From the NCBI GenBank assembly GCA_028455995.1, contig JABELC010000006.1, positions 2,108,001 to 2,172,000 of the forward strand: a stretch of DNA of 64,000 nucleotides. Direction: 5' to 3'. Below, piece by piece: positions 23,777-35,975 of the stretch (position 1 is its first letter; each line of letters opens with the position of its first letter). This stretch comes from Scleromitrula shiraiana. Taxonomy: Eukaryota > Ascomycota > Leotiomycetes > Helotiales > Sclerotiniaceae. The position numbers and the translations under genes are program-made. A model generated the notes under the pieces. That model saw nothing but the letters and a program-made list of their open reading frames with translations. It was not told the DNA's origin and ran no database searches.

Positions 23777-24618
23777 CTATCCAGAGATTCCCCCGTAACG
23801 TTCACTTGGTATAAGTTCGTAGCCATCTTCCGGTGGGAAGACAAATGCGGAGATTGAGACAAATGCCGCTGAGGCAATGGCAATGCACCAACTAACGGTA
23901 CAGAGGATCCATCCCTTGTCTAGTTTCCAACCCGGGAAGAATTGTTCGTCGTTATCGTAGAGATACGCCTGTGGATCGATTTGTTAACCCGCAGCTCAAT
24001 CCCATTCCACTCCAATGTAACAAATCAACAAGAAGAAATACAAGCAGAAACATACCACAATACTCATACTAGCCGCCTGCACCGTCCCCACCAAAACCAG
24101 CATAAAGCAAAGAACCTTCCAGCCACTCTCCCTCTTCTGTTTCCCCCCTAAAAGAACCACCATATAAGCAACCAGCGTAACCAATTCCAGCACCGCTGCA
24201 AACGACATCAAGAACCCCACCGATCGCCACATCGAACAGAATCCTCTGTCCGGACCATGACAGTCTTCGTCTTGCGGGAAATGCGAGTAGTGGTTTGTGA
24301 GCGAATTGTAACTGCGATGGAGTCCGATGGTTTTAGTGATGTGGCTGCCGGAGGGGGTGGTAACGTCCCAGGTTATCCAGTCGGGGATGAATATTGAGGT
24401 GAATGTCATTGCTGTTGCTGTTGAGGGGGAAGTGTATGTTGTGGTTAGTTATGTTTCTTTCTTGCCTCGTCATTTGAATGGGATGATACATGAAAGTCTT
24501 GTATTGATTTGGCTTCATAGGAATATGAAATGAATATAGGAAGTTCAAATACTATGTGTTTATACATACCAGCAATAAAAGCCACGAGAGCAGCACTATA
24601 AACAATAACCCTCGTCAT
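23777..24618 (-). CDS. Four-transmembrane protein of unknown function (claudin/PMP22-like topology)
   Basis: There are three exons: 24618-24570, 24417-24056 and 23968-23777. Donors are GTATGT (both introns) and acceptors CAACAG and CCACAG. The joined 603 nt give 200 aa. Four hydrophobic segments are visible: residues 3-19 (VIVYSAALVAFIAATAM), a second centred on FLMSFAAVLELVTLVAYMVV, a third on VLCFMLVLVGTVQAASMSIV, and a fourth on ILCTVSWCIAIASAAFVSIS. The long loop between the first two contains a DWITW motif and two cysteines (CHGPDRGFC). The tail ends PPEDGYELIPSERYGGISG. This layout resembles the claudin/PMP22-like superfamily, but I cannot name an orthologue. The ATG at 24618 is used because the frame upstream lacks an ATG. 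Confidence 0.75.
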
Positions 24619-25941
24619 TGTAATGGACTCGAACTCAATATGAGAGAATACCACCTAAATATCCTCCTCGCCTTCAAATCCAAATATATGTTCCCAGCTC
24701 CCCAAATGAGCTATTTATTCAATAACCGCACAATTGCGTTGAGAGTATAAGAAAAAGACGAGAAAGAGAAAGGAAATTCCAATCTTATAATCGAGCGATA
24801 GATAAGATATATTTATTTCCAACCTATTAATGAAACGATATGATATGATACGAGGTGTGAGACTCGATGTAATGCGTACAAGTGTCCCGGTATGCAAATT
24901 CACAATTGGATGCGCGAGGTGGTCTTGTCGTGCTTTGCTTGTTTGTCTGCCTAAATAAGCAATAACTTAGTTATTATTATTAATCGAAGCGTCTGCAGAA
25001 TGAGGAAGCTTGAATTGTTGATATCAGGTTTATTTGAACGGAAGAGAGAAATAAAATGGCGGTGAATATATAATATAGGATTGAGATGACCCCTCAAAAT
25101 ATATTTTATATTTTGTAAGAGGAAGTGAGGAAAATTCTAGATTGATTGATTGATTGATTGATTGATGCAATGTGATGCGATGTGATGTGATGATGTTTTC
25201 CATGCAAGATGTTAATTCTGATTCTAACCTATCAGTTAGATAGATGGGCCCGATGGGGTTCTTTGATAACAATCTTTGGCTCGTGCGTTATCAATCAGTG
25301 AACGAACTTGTTTCGTAGTCTACGATTATTGATTGGTTAGGTTCATGGATAAGCATTAGAACGAGAGGGGGGTTTACATATGACGTTAGGACAGCTCGCA
25401 GCCTCCTAGTTTAACCACCACACCGATAGATAAAAATTTATCGATAATTCAAAATGTATACATCGATAAATCTATCACGCGGTCTTGAATGGGATGATTG
25501 CATATAAAGCGCATGAAAACATGGAAGACTTCCACGGGATAACATAGAAATCTTGCATGAGGAAAAAATGATCATTGGTCTCATATTTGACCGTTTTTTA
25601 TTTTGTTTCTATTTTCAATGGGATTCTCATTTTTTTTTCATTTGGGTATCTCATAATGGTTATATTTAATTATTCAATCCATGGATGGTAAAATAAAATC
25701 CCTCGAATCCACATGCACCTAACTCAAGCAATCCACAATGAATCATGCATCGTTTGATTGTTCGGCTTTGAGGCAGATATTGAAACGGGTAACAATGGAT
25801 GCGCCGCAAGTTGTGCATCGTAACTCAATGCCATGACACAGCATGTGCGAAGTTGTAGGTGGAAATTCTCTGCTTCTTTCCACTAAACCTCTTTTTCACA
25901 GCGGAAAAATGCACGTGAAATATTGAACTCTCTTCCTTTCC
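24619..25941. other. Intergenic region, no gene seen
   Basis: AT-rich spacer between the 5' end of the membrane-protein gene and the 3' end of the WKF gene. It holds an (ATTG)n run at about 25140-25166 and a poly-T tract near 25630. Nothing else was recognised. Confidence 0.45.
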
Positions 25942-26004
25942 CTACAGCTCACTTTCGTCGCTCGAACTGCTGTCAGTTGAATCGCCATCACTGGACGATT
26001 CACT

Positions 26005-26043
<39 letters not shown>

Positions 26044-27336
26044 TGAGGAGCTACTCGACGAGCTCGACGTCGAATCATCGGTTGGGTCACCAGGTGCAGA
26101 TGATTCGTCGTCAGAACTGCTGTCATCCGAATCACTGCTTGAATCGGATGACGAAGAACTCGAATCATCAACATCGGCGAGTGTCCGTTGTTTTCGTCTT
26201 CGGCCGATCTTTTCATTTAGTCGGAGTTTCTTGTCTCCATCTGTTGCCACCGATTCTGTTTCCGTGGTTTGCATATCTGTATCGTCAGAAGAAGATGAAC
26301 CCAATTCTGCAAGTATTTGTTCTGCTCTCATCCTTTTGGCCGCCCTTCCACTCATTGCTGCATCTGATAATCCCATAATTACTCCTTCTTCATAACCAAG
26401 GTGTGAAGACGCTCCAGCTGCTGTCATTGTAGCGACATATTCGTTCATAGCCACATCGTACTCTCTTTGCCTTTTGTTACTATCTGCCATGTTGGCTACA
26501 AAGCCTGCTGGCCCGTCTTCTTGATCTTTGACCTTTATTGCTAGTGCAGAGTCTCGAAGTCTTGTCCTTACACCACCTTGTAACCCTCGAATGTATTCGT
26601 AGAGAAAATGTGCGTGGTCGGAAGGAACAACCTCGGAATTGAAAGCGTGCTTGAGTAGGTGGTTTTGGTGATTCTTATTGAACTTCCAAGTCTCGCGCGA
26701 TTCACAATATTGCCTTAAATAGGCCAGGAATGGACGAGGCGGGGTAGTAGGTTTTGCGGCTTTCAATTTTTTAGACTTCTTAGATTTCGATTCCTTCGAA
26801 TTGTCACCATTCGAATTGGATTTTGGTTCTTCGGATTTTGGCTTCTTAACTCTCTTCTGTCTACGTTCTTTTTCTGGTAGTGTTGTGTCAAATTGTTCTT
26901 CGACTACTGGTGGTGCTGGTGTTTCAAAAGCTTGGTTTTCGGAGGTGTAGCCAAAGAATTCGTCTTGTGCTTTTTGATCAGCAACCCAACCTAGAAATAA
27001 CTGCTTTATACTATCACCATCCTGTGATTTGGTATCTGGAGTGAATGTAACTGATTTCTTTCTTGAAATCCTAGGAGTAACCGTCTCGGCGACGATAGAT
27101 ATTGGCTTTTCTGAAGTTGAAAGTGAATTGAGGTTCTTCGGCTTCTTGATAGACAATTCCTGCTCGGGTTCTCTCTGCCTTTTGTTATTCGATACTTCGG
27201 TATCTTTAGCAAGTTCGGTAAGGGGTGAATGAAGATTTTCATCTGAGAAATCTTGGGCCGATTTCAATTTTAAGCCTAATCGTTTCCATGAGGGAATTCG
27301 TGGCGCACCTCCACTCGTGGAAGGTGAAGGTGTCAT
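25942..27336 (-). CDS. WKF-domain protein (C7orf50-like), likely nucleolar
   Basis: A single-exon frame of 464 aa. The central segment has PPRPFLAYLRQYCESRETWKF followed by NHLLKHAFNSEVVP and FLYEYIRGLQGGVRTRLRD, which is the WKF domain (residues about 200-265) shared with human C7orf50, a nucleolar protein. The region before it is lysine-rich (KKPKSEEPKS, SKKSKKLKAAK), consistent with nucleolar targeting. The C-terminus is a long Ser/Asp run containing 13 consecutive aspartates encoded by an ATC-repeat microsatellite. Role in ribosome biogenesis is inferred from the family only. It is divergent from SCL1 across 525 bp. Confidence 0.85.
26004..26043. repeat. (ATC)13 coding microsatellite
   Basis: A trinucleotide run inside the WKF gene that encodes 13 consecutive Asp residues on the minus strand. 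Confidence 0.9.
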
Positions 27337-27861
27337 GGCGAAAGGGCCTTTAAAGAATGTAAAAGTCTGAAAAGTGCAGATGCATGAAATGAAGTTTTAA
27401 CTTGGTCAAGTCGGGTCGCAAGGTTTTTCCTTGGTAAGGTGTAGTTAAAGAAAAATCAATGCTCAAAATTGAAACGGATGTTAGAAATCTTGATCTTTTT
27501 TTTTCTATTGATAAGATAAATCCTGCCTGCCGCCTTTACCTGACATAGCACTAAATAATTCCCGGTACTAATCCATTTTAAATTTAGCGTGACGAGAGCT
27601 TTGAAACCTTACCATCCAGGTTTTAGTTTATTTCAGCGGCCTTCCAGGCTTCAAGCTCCGCGTGTAAAGCTAAAACGTTCAATCAGGTACATCAACAACT
27701 TCTAAGCTCCATTAACCTCTCAACATCATAGTTCTTCAACGACATCAACATAACTTACGATACCCTTCTTTTCGTCCAGCGCAGAAACTGTAATAAACGT
27801 ATCATCTCGAGATACTAGACTTTCATTTCATCAAAGATACCAATTTGTTATCACCTTCAAA
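27337..27861. promoter_or_regulatory. Bidirectional promoter of the WKF gene and SCL1
   Basis: A 525-bp spacer between divergent starts. I found no clear TATA box or proteasome-specific element. A T-rich stretch lies near 27497-27506 and pyrimidine-rich sequence precedes the SCL1 ATG. Confidence 0.5.
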
Positions 27862-28973
27862 ATGTCGGGTACGTTTGTCCTTCGCGGCTATACCTTTGGA
27901 CAATCAAGCTTTGAGAAGCTCTAGCTAACACAGCTTCAAAATAGGCAGTGCAGGATACGATAGACATATCACCATCTTTTCTGATCAAGGAAGACTATAC
28001 CAAGTCGGTACGCATACGCATTTAGAACGATTAAAGCCATGGGATTCGTAGGATCTTCAGCTTAACTTGATCTATAAAGACCCCAATCCAACACAACATG
28101 CACCGTTAGTTTACTAACTACAATTACGAGGATAGAATATGCATTCAAAGCGATCACTGCTGCGAATATCATGTCAGTAGGCATTCGAGGAAAGGATTGT
28201 GCCGTCGTTCTGTCTCAAAAGAAGGTTCCTGTACGACTCACGGTTCCAGATTCTATTTCAAGTTCAATACTAATATATTGGTGGTTCATGTATAGGATAA
28301 GCTCATCGATCCATCATCCGTCTCTCATATTTTTCAATTATCGCCATCCGTAGGATGCGTCATGACAGGTTCTATCGCAGATGCAAGAGCCTCAGTTCAG
28401 AGAGCCATTGGTGAAGCTGCAGAGTTCAGATATAAGTTTGGATACGAGATGCCTTGTGATGCCCTAGCAAAGAGGATCGCCAATATTAGCCAAGTCTATA
28501 CCCAAAGAGTAAGCTTACCTAATCTAACCACCGATGGGATTCAGCGTTGGTACTGTACTTGTCTTGCTCACTTGACATCTGTTTAGGCATACATGCGACC
28601 GTACGGTGTTGCAACCACGTTGATATCACTTGATTCCGAATTTGGACCTCAACTGTACAAATGTGACCCAGCAGGTTACTATACCGGTTACAAAGGAACA
28701 GCGTCAGGACCAAAACAGCAGGAGGCATTCAATCATTTGGAGAAGAAACTCAAGAACAAGGATTGTGCGGAAGGTAGCTGGGAGGACGTAGTAGAATTAG
28801 GCATCACAACTCTGAGCACAGTTCTCAGCGTCGATTTCAAGAAAGGTGAATTGGAAATTGGGATTGTTGGGGGGCCAAGAAAGGACGGAAAGGAGGGAAC
28901 CGATCCGGGATTCAGGGCTTTGACAGAAGAAGAGATCGATGAGAGGTTGCAAGCAATTGCAGAGAAGGACTAA
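27862..28973 (+). CDS. SCL1: 20S proteasome subunit alpha-1 (PSMA6 / Scl1)
   Basis: There are five exons: 27862-27868, 27945-28007, 28136-28230, 28296-28508 and 28587-28973. All have GT-AG introns, and the total of 765 nt gives 254 aa, the usual length. The first exon is only 7 nt (ATGTCGG). The joined start reads MSGSAGYDRHITIFSDQGRLYQVEYAF, the proteasome alpha-type N-terminal signature (quoted here as separate motifs GYDRHITIFS and GRLYQVEYAF). RGKDCAVVLSQKKVPDKLID and YTQRAYMRPYGV identify the alpha-1 rather than another alpha subunit. Alpha subunits form the gate ring and have no catalytic threonine. The 7-nt first exon is easily missed by automated annotation. Confidence 0.95.
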
Positions 28974-29964
28974 TTGTCCATCATGATTACAGAGATGGGG
29001 GGACAGGGGATTCTAAAGAGGCAATCATGAAATAGCTTTCGGCAATACCGGCAAATGACTGGTTCAAGAAAGGAAAGGGTACTTGCAATGAATTTCCTAA
29101 TTTGTGATGAGAAGATACCGAGGAGGGATAGACGAGAAAGCCACTTATCTTTGCCCCCTTGAATCTTTTGTGTCATCACTTTATTACACGACCTGACGAA
29201 CTACTGTACTGTAACTTGCATATCCCAAATATTTATCCAAATTAGCCGCAAATAATCAATTTCATGAAGGGAAAATAGAAACGAGAGAACCTACACAGCC
29301 TTATTGTGGCTTGACTGATTTGAGAAACATTATCTGCTGTGATGCCATCATATTATATCATCATTTACCCTGTCCTGCTATGAAGATTCAGATCAGATCG
29401 GATTCCGGATGCATCGCACCCATGGATGGATGGATGGTAATAAATGAAATATATTAATGCCAACGAATCAGATGCATGGTATCGAATATACGGTATCAAG
29501 ATTCCCAAACAAAATGATCTACGCAGCCCTACGTACAAAGATTTAATTCCGAGACATACATAGAGAACCCCAAACAAACCTCAAATCAATATAGACAGGG
29601 AATGTTGGAATTATTGATGGAGGCTAAGAGTAGTAATTGAGTGGGGGCCGGGGTGGCTTAAGAGAGAGTGTTACAGTAGGAGATAGATGAGCAGATGGAT
29701 GGATGGATGGATGGACGTGAACCATTGTGAAAGAAGTGGATATTTATTGTTGGGAAAGTTGCGGTTATGATGTGATGTAACTTGATAAGGGGATGGGATG
29801 AGATGACATGGGATGAAAGATGAAGATAGAAGATGAAATTGGAACTGCGGCTCGAATTGATAGAAAACGATCTTCGGATTGTTATTTGGTTTGTTCCCAG
29901 GTGTGGTTGTTTCTACCGTATCCGTATTCTTGGAATCTCTTCAGTTAGTTGGGTGCGTAGGTTG

Positions 29965-30004
29965 GTTGTGGATGTGGATGTGGATGTGGATGTGGATGTG
30001 GATG
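29965..30004. repeat. (GGATGT)n hexamer array
   Basis: About six tandem copies of the hexamer GGATGT. Confidence 0.9.
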
Positions 30005-30740
30005 GGGGCACAAGGAAATGGTTGTACAATCAATTGATTGATTACAATTACCCCGTCACCGCTCTTAGATTCAATTGACTTGACCTAAAGAATGAGCTTT
30101 AAGCTTTCTACTTGGTTCGCATTTGGTGATGAATACGTAGATATGGATACAATGAATGTACCATATGATATGTAAGTAAGATTCAGATGTAAGTTTTTGG
30201 GTCGACACTTCAGCTGTGGCGATATAGTGTAATGGAAGCGAGAAACCCTATTGGCTCCCAGGAAGGCAATATCTAATTTTTGAGCACTGCTCTTTTATAT
30301 CTATGGCGTTTTTGGGGGATAATTATTGGTGGGTAAGAGATGGGTTTAGGTTTGACAGGTTCGCTGAATCAACGAGGGGGTGGATTTGGTGTGGTTGGTT
30401 TGTCTAATAGGTGGGTGGTACAGGTACGGGGGTTTAGAGGTACATGGGTTTTGGGAGCTGCAATATGGATAGTATGAAATCCTTGTAGGCCACGCGACGG
30501 AGAAGCTAGAAGGCTACTACCGACCGAGGGAGCGAGGTGATGGCGGATTAGAACCTGGGAATGATCTTCAGAAATAGATTGCGTCGGGCCTTATGGGAGA
30601 GATGAATGAGATGAGGTAGGGTTAGATACACATGTGTGTGTGCAGTTACTAGGTAGGTAGGATGTACTACGTGACAGTAATACTACTTACTTTTGATATT
30701 CTACTCGAGCATAGCATAGCATATACACTGATTCGGATGT

Positions 30741-30777
30741 GAAAAGGGAAAAGGGAAAAGGGAAAAGGGAAAAGGAA
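30741..30777. repeat. (GAAAAGG)n heptamer array
   Basis: About five copies of a GAAAAGG-type heptamer on the plus strand. Confidence 0.85.
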
Positions 30778-31065
30778 ATAAAGATGGCGAATAATTCATA
30801 TTTGGTATGTAATGTCATCCACTCAATACTCAATAAACGCAGACAGCTCTAGGTCCTAGATGTCCATCAGGTTGATCATCCGAGATCCATCTTACCAAGA
30901 TTTCTAATTCAACCCACATTCAACCCCATCTTGTACATATTCGTACATTCTAATTGCCAAACGAAATCTAAAAAGCTAAACCTAGTGAACCAATACAAAC
31001 CCCCAATTTACCAATTCAAGCCAGAGAAAAAAGAGTTATACATCCATTCATCTCATCATTGCCGT

Positions 31066-31110
31066 CATACATACATACATACATACATACATACATACAT
31101 ACATACATAC
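31066..31110. repeat. (CATA)11 microsatellite
   Basis: About eleven uninterrupted CATA units. Confidence 0.95.
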
Positions 31111-31138
31111 AATATCTAGGTACCTGAACCTACTTTAC

Positions 31139-31157
31139 ATGCATGCTGGGCATGCAT
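31139..31157. repeat. Perfect hairpin ATGCATGC-TGG-GCATGCAT
   Basis: Two 8-bp arms with full complementarity around a 3-nt loop, 30 bp after the CATA array. A third ATGCAT-type motif follows about ten bases on. Confidence 0.7.
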
Positions 31158-32239
31158 ACTGACTGACATGCATCAACCTAAAAAAGGCCAAGTTCCAAGG
31201 GGTTTAGCTTTTCCGTTCTCAAAATACAACAACATCCTTACACCAACGCATCCCATCTCATCATCATGTACTCCACTTCGCCCAGCTAGGTAGGGTTTAT
31301 GATTGCCCTACCTTCGTAAGCAATGTTTCCAAGGTTATGTTTTAGTTTCTAGGTTTGAGCTCGCTCATCACTCCCGTATGTATGAATTCATCTCTCGTCC
31401 GGAATATTTTGTCATGTACGGTCGGTATGCTTGCTACATCCATAGTATGTAGGTACACGAACAATGTGGGGCATGTATAGTATGGATGCACTCACACGCC
31501 AAAGATGGCTTTCCCACCCCCATTCATATCCCATCCTATCCGTCCGTGGGTGAGAAAATCGAGGTAACTCTTTCAATCAAATCAAATGGATGGTACCCAC
31601 GGTTCCAGTATAGTATAGTATAGTTTGTCTGTCCATCTAATGTTTACCAATCATCAACAAATTGAACGAATTGGTGCTGCCTGGCTGAAGGGGGAAGCAT
31701 ACCATACCTTCTATCCCGTTAGCCAGCCACCCATTGAGGAAGTCCAAGATGGGATTGATTGACTGGATGGAGATCATTTTTTTCGATATTCGATCGATGT
31801 GAAATCTCACTGTGTGTTTATTGTAATGTGTTTAGGTCTTTTTATTCTGACAATTGAAGAATGATGAAGGGGAAGGGGAGAGAGATTGAAAAGCTTCATA
31901 AACGGCCGAGATGGCTGTAGATTTTTTTGTATTTCAAGACATTAAACGGCTTGCTTCCTTCCTTCATTCATACTCTACATCTCTCTTCGGCTTTCACTTT
32001 CTCGATAGTCTTTTTGGGCATCCATCTATCCCGTGTCTGTCTCCACTTTGTTACTATATTGTTGATTCTATTAAACGTTTTCATTTGATTTCCGCCCGAT
32101 ATTTGCTTTTAGCTTTTTGCTTTTGTATTTTGTATTCTTTAGAAGATAAAAGTCTCTGTTATATTTTCCGAGATCATACCATACCATATCTATATCATAC
32201 AACAGAAACGTTTCGAGTTACTTACCATTTGGATACACA

Positions 32240-33507
32240 ATGGCGGACGGATGTAAGTTACCTCAACGTCTTTTTTACTACACTATAATATACTATATTA
32301 TACTACACAACACAATTTTTCACCCGTTTTCTAGCTATCCCATCTCAGTTCGAAAAATTATTTCCACACGCTTATTACCCATTCGCCTATTCATCCTCAC
32401 CTCCCTTCCCTTTCCTTCCCGCGGTCAATCCCGCAACCCTCCCACCCGCCACAAATTCCCCATTCCCCATTCCGCATTTCCCCTTCCCCTTCTTTCAACC
32501 CCACTAACATCACCCCCCTCACCACCAGTAAACGACCAACGCACCGTCCGCGTCGCCGACCTCCTCTCCGACTTCCGAACCCTCCAATACTACATCGCCG
32601 CCACCCCAACCGAGCCCTCCAACCCCGAAGACTACTACACCGAGGGCTGGGCCGCCCTGCGTCAGTGCTCGCTTGATGGCCAGCATATTTTGAATTGTGC
32701 GGCCGAGACCAGGGTTCCTAGGGTTAGGGGCGGCGCCGATGAACAGGCTAAGGCGGAGTTACAGCAGTGAGTGTTTTTTTTTTTTTGTTTAAATTATTTT
32801 AAATTATTTTCTTCATTTACCTCCCCATTATTCTAAAAATTCAAATCTCCCTCCTCTCTGCTCTGCTGTAGTCCTGGATAAGCGAATAGATAACATCATA
32901 TGCCAAAGCAATGATCTGAGAATCCAACTAACCGAAAATTACAGGGTCCACCTCGACGCCTTCTCCCGCCGCCACGAAGCCCAAAAGATCTACCTACGTC
33001 AAGCAGCAGCCACCCGCTGGATCAGCTACAGAGAGGGTGTTCTAATGGGCGAACGACCGCATGCTGGTCATGCGGATCAGTTAAATGCTTGTGATTTGCA
33101 GTTGAGGAGTGTATGTTCTCTTCTCCTTTCCTCCTTTCCTCTTTCTTAAATTCTCGCTTTTTTTCTCCTATTATCCGTCTTAGGTGTTTTTATTTTATTT
33201 TTATTTTTATTTATTTTTATTTTTTTTTCGCTCGCTCGCTCAGAAGAGTGGCATGGAAAACAGGGGATTTCATTTGGATCCTCATCTTCATTGTAGTTGT
33301 CTTCGGATATACGAAACTATACGAAACTAAACTAAACCAAACCAAACTAAACTAACACTGTGCGATCCGTGAATGTAGGAATTAGTAGCGATCACAGATG
33401 AATCTATATACAATGATTTGCGAAACTCGGATTATGCGATGGGGAGATGGTTGCAGGAGGATCCGGGGTTGAGGAGCGTGCAGAGGTGGGTTAGGAGTAG
33501 ACGATAG
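32240..33507 (+). CDS. Unrecognised 181-aa protein, four exons
   Basis: Exons are 32240-32252, 32529-32766, 32945-33110 and 33379-33507. Donors are GTAAGT, GTGAGT and GTATGT; acceptors are CAG, CAG and TAG; the total of 546 nt keeps a single frame to the stop at 33505-33507. The protein starts MADGLNDQRTVRVADLLSDF (18th residue onwards RTLQYYIAATP). It contains EDYYTEGWAALRQCSL, a basic/helical exon 3 (FSRRHEAQKIYLRQAAATRW, then SYREGVLMGERPHAGHADQL) and a C-terminus GRWLQEDPGLRSVQRWVRSRR-like in character. It has no signal peptide or membrane segment. Consistent splicing with strong sites argues for a real gene. I cannot assign a family. An alternative start reading through intron 1 is possible but adds low-complexity sequence only. 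Confidence 0.7.
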
Positions 33508-33644
33508 GTGGGGGGGAATAGGGAGATTTTGGGGGAGGAGGGTAGATATGTAAGGATTAAGAGAGGGGAATCGGAGGTGGGGAAAAGATTGGGGGGTGAT
33601 TGAATCGGAGTCTGAAAGGGTGGGTCGGTTAATGGAAACAAGTT

Positions 33645-33695
33645 AGATGAGATGAGATGAGATGAGATGAGATGAGATGAGATGAGATGAGATGA
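33645..33695. repeat. (GATGA)n microsatellite
   Basis: About ten tandem copies of GATGA. Confidence 0.9.
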
Positions 33696-34090
33696 AATGT
33701 GTAAGAACAGCACGAGACGAAGACGAAGACGAAGACGAACTCGGAAGATACGATGAGATACGATAAGACAAAGCAGGCAGGCAGGCAGACAGCGTGGATT
33801 TGGATTTGGATTTGGATTTGGATTTTATTCTCACACCAAAAGTTTAATCGATGATTGGATATTCAGCGGCGTTTTTATTTTTTTATTTTTATTTTTTTAT
33901 TTATTTTTTTATATTTGTATTTTTCTGGCCCTGGTGGTTAGTTAGATTTGTTCTTTTCCTTTTTCTTTTTCTTTTTTTTTATCTTTTTTATCTTTTTTAT
34001 CTTTTTTTTGGTTCGGGTTCCGGTTCGGGCTAATTTGGTTTGGTTTGGCTTGGCTGTTTGGAGATTGGGATGTTGAGGAGTTTTGTAGGA

Positions 34091-34160
34091 TGGATTGGGA
34101 TGGATTGGGATGGATTGGGATGGATTGGGATGGATTGGGATGGATTGGATTGGGATGGGA
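34091..34160. repeat. 10-bp tandem repeat (TGGATTGGGA)n
   Basis: At least five exact copies of TGGATTGGGA in register, followed by degenerate units. Confidence 0.9.
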
Positions 34161-34868
34161 TGGGGTATTATTATAATGTATAGGATAAGATGAATGAATA
34201 GCTGGAATGGGATAGGATAGGATGGGATAGGATGGGATAGGATGGGATGGAGTATATGAGATGAGAGAAATGTATGAGATGAGAAATAGTATAGATAGAT
34301 ATAGAATAGGCGTTGAAACTTATAATATCGGATTTGGATTTTATTTTATTTTATTTTATTTTATCTCACTATCTCACTATCTTGATTTTTAACATTGATG
34401 TCGATGGCGATGGCGATTGGATGTAAAAGTATTGCGCTGCTAAGATCTCGAGGACTCGGAGTTAAATAGAAATTTCAATTTCCTTTTCAATTTCCTTTTC
34501 TTTCTCCTTTTCCTTTTCAAGTTCTTTTTCCTTTTCCTCCCTTCTGGAATGCATGAGATGAGCGGACCGGAATAGATAAATATCATCGGTATTTGCTTGC
34601 TTGATTGAGAAAAGTAGATGGAAAAGTGCATTATCTGTTTTTCATATCTTTGTATCTTTGTATGTTTGTATTTTCACATCTGTATATCCATTCCATTCCG
34701 TTTGTTCGTTCATTCTACTTTCTTGCATAACAGAACAGATACATACATACATGGATATACATATAGATAGAGATGCAGACGCAGACGCAGATGAAGATGT
34801 AGATATAGATGTAGATATGAAAATAGTAAACGATAACCTGAAATAACAAATACTAGTAGCGTAGCCCA

Positions 34869-35975
34869 CTATGCGGTTTTACTATGTACACATAATGCAA
34901 TTCCGCATAGCGAGAGAGTCATGCCGAGCCAGGTATCTGCAAGGAGGGAGTGGTGGGTTAGCTTGTAAGGTAGGGGGCGGGGAGTGTGGAAGGGGGAGAG
35001 GAGGATTGGGAGAGGGGAAAGATGGGGAGAGGAGGGAGAAAAGAAAAAAGAAAGAACATACCACGACTAATAACCTTCCGCTCCACCCACCATTCTCCTA
35101 ATACTGTGAAGAGAAATGCAAGGGAGTTGGTTATGGGAACTGTGAGGGATAGTTCTGTTTTGATGTGATGGTTAGTCTTTGTATTTTATAATATGATATA
35201 TAGGATATATGGCGTGGATTTGGGATTTGGGATTTTATGTTTGGTGTTTGATTATGATATATGGTAGGATAGTTCATTTGATTGATGGTGGGGGGTAACG
35301 TGATTAAGAGAGGTATTTCCTTTTCTAGAATATTGGTCATCTCACTCGAGATGAAGTGAATAGAAGCGGAGAGAGTAGGGTTTCTTTCGAATTGTGGAAT
35401 TATCATGTATAGCGGTGACCATGATGTGTTTGCACAATACAGTGTAGTATAGTGTAGTATATACCAGTAACCCTTCTCCAATCTCCTCCCCAAAATTCAC
35501 CACACCACCACCAAAACCCCAAAACACCAAAACACCACCACGAAAAAATCCATCAAACCATTCCCTTCTCAACCCCCCCAAAAACAAAATAGAAGAAAAA
35601 AATTAACTCACCAGCCTTCCCAATCAACAAAAAAAACCACACACTCCCCGTCAAATTAACCACAAGCGGCACCGCATACCTCGGATTCCTCAGTAAATCC
35701 ACGACCCCAAAGAAAGCGCCATACAGCCTACTCTTAATCCAGCTATTCTTGATAGCGGCGGTGTCGAGGATAGGATGCGGAGGTGGTTGGTGTGTCCGGG
35801 CGGCGGCGCGGATGAAGGGGGTGGTGAAGCCCCAGGCGAGGCCGATGAGGAGGAAGCCGAGGACGTAGCGGAGGATGAGGGTTGGGCTTGCGGGGGGAGA
35901 GGAAATGGAAGGGGAGGGGGTGGGAATGCTGAGGGTGGTGGTGGGGGGGACGGGGGAGGGCGCTAGGGAGTACAT
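34869..35975 (-). CDS. TMEM234-family membrane protein
   Basis: There are three exons: 35975-35612, 35154-35062 and 34936-34869. Donors are GTGAGT and GTATGT, acceptors CAG; the joined 525 nt give 174 aa. After a Pro/Ser/Thr-rich N-terminus come YVLGFLLIGLAWGFTTPFIR, the family hallmark, then NPRYAVPLVVNLTGSVWFFL, LSLTVPITNSLAFLFTVLGE, and a final TWLGMTLSLCGIALCVHS helix. Four hydrophobic segments in this order match TMEM234, a small relative of the drug/metabolite (EamA-like) transporters. Substrate and location are unknown. The ATG at 35975 is chosen because the frame upstream is low-complexity and probably 5' UTR. Introns are long here (457 and 125 nt) and contain repeats. Confidence 0.85.

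Larger units (their letters stand above)
28974..32239. other. 3.3 kb intergenic region, no gene seen
   Basis: Holds the 3' side of SCL1 and the promoter of the gene at 32240. Repeats include a TGGA run near 29695-29715, a GATGTG hexamer array (29965-30004), a GGGAAAA array (30741-30777), a CATA run (31066-31110) and a perfect hairpin (31139-31157). Short open frames show no family resemblance. Confidence 0.5.
33508..34868. other. Convergent intergenic region rich in tandem repeats
   Basis: Lies between the 3' ends of the 181-aa gene and the TMEM234-like gene. It holds a GAGAT array, a GGATTT array (about 33797-33824), T-rich sequence, a 10-bp array, a GGATA-type region and an ATTTT run (about 34340-34362). 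No gene seen. Confidence 0.5.

Noticed and set aside
25923..26378. 151-aa frame antisense to the WKF gene
   Set aside because: Its His-rich start comes from the ATC microsatellite; the minus-strand frame has clear family similarity.
32240..32770. Intronless 176-aa frame at the start of the 181-aa gene
   Set aside because: It reads through a strong GTAAGT donor into low-complexity Pro/Ser sequence; splicing at 32253/32528 joins cleanly with later exons.
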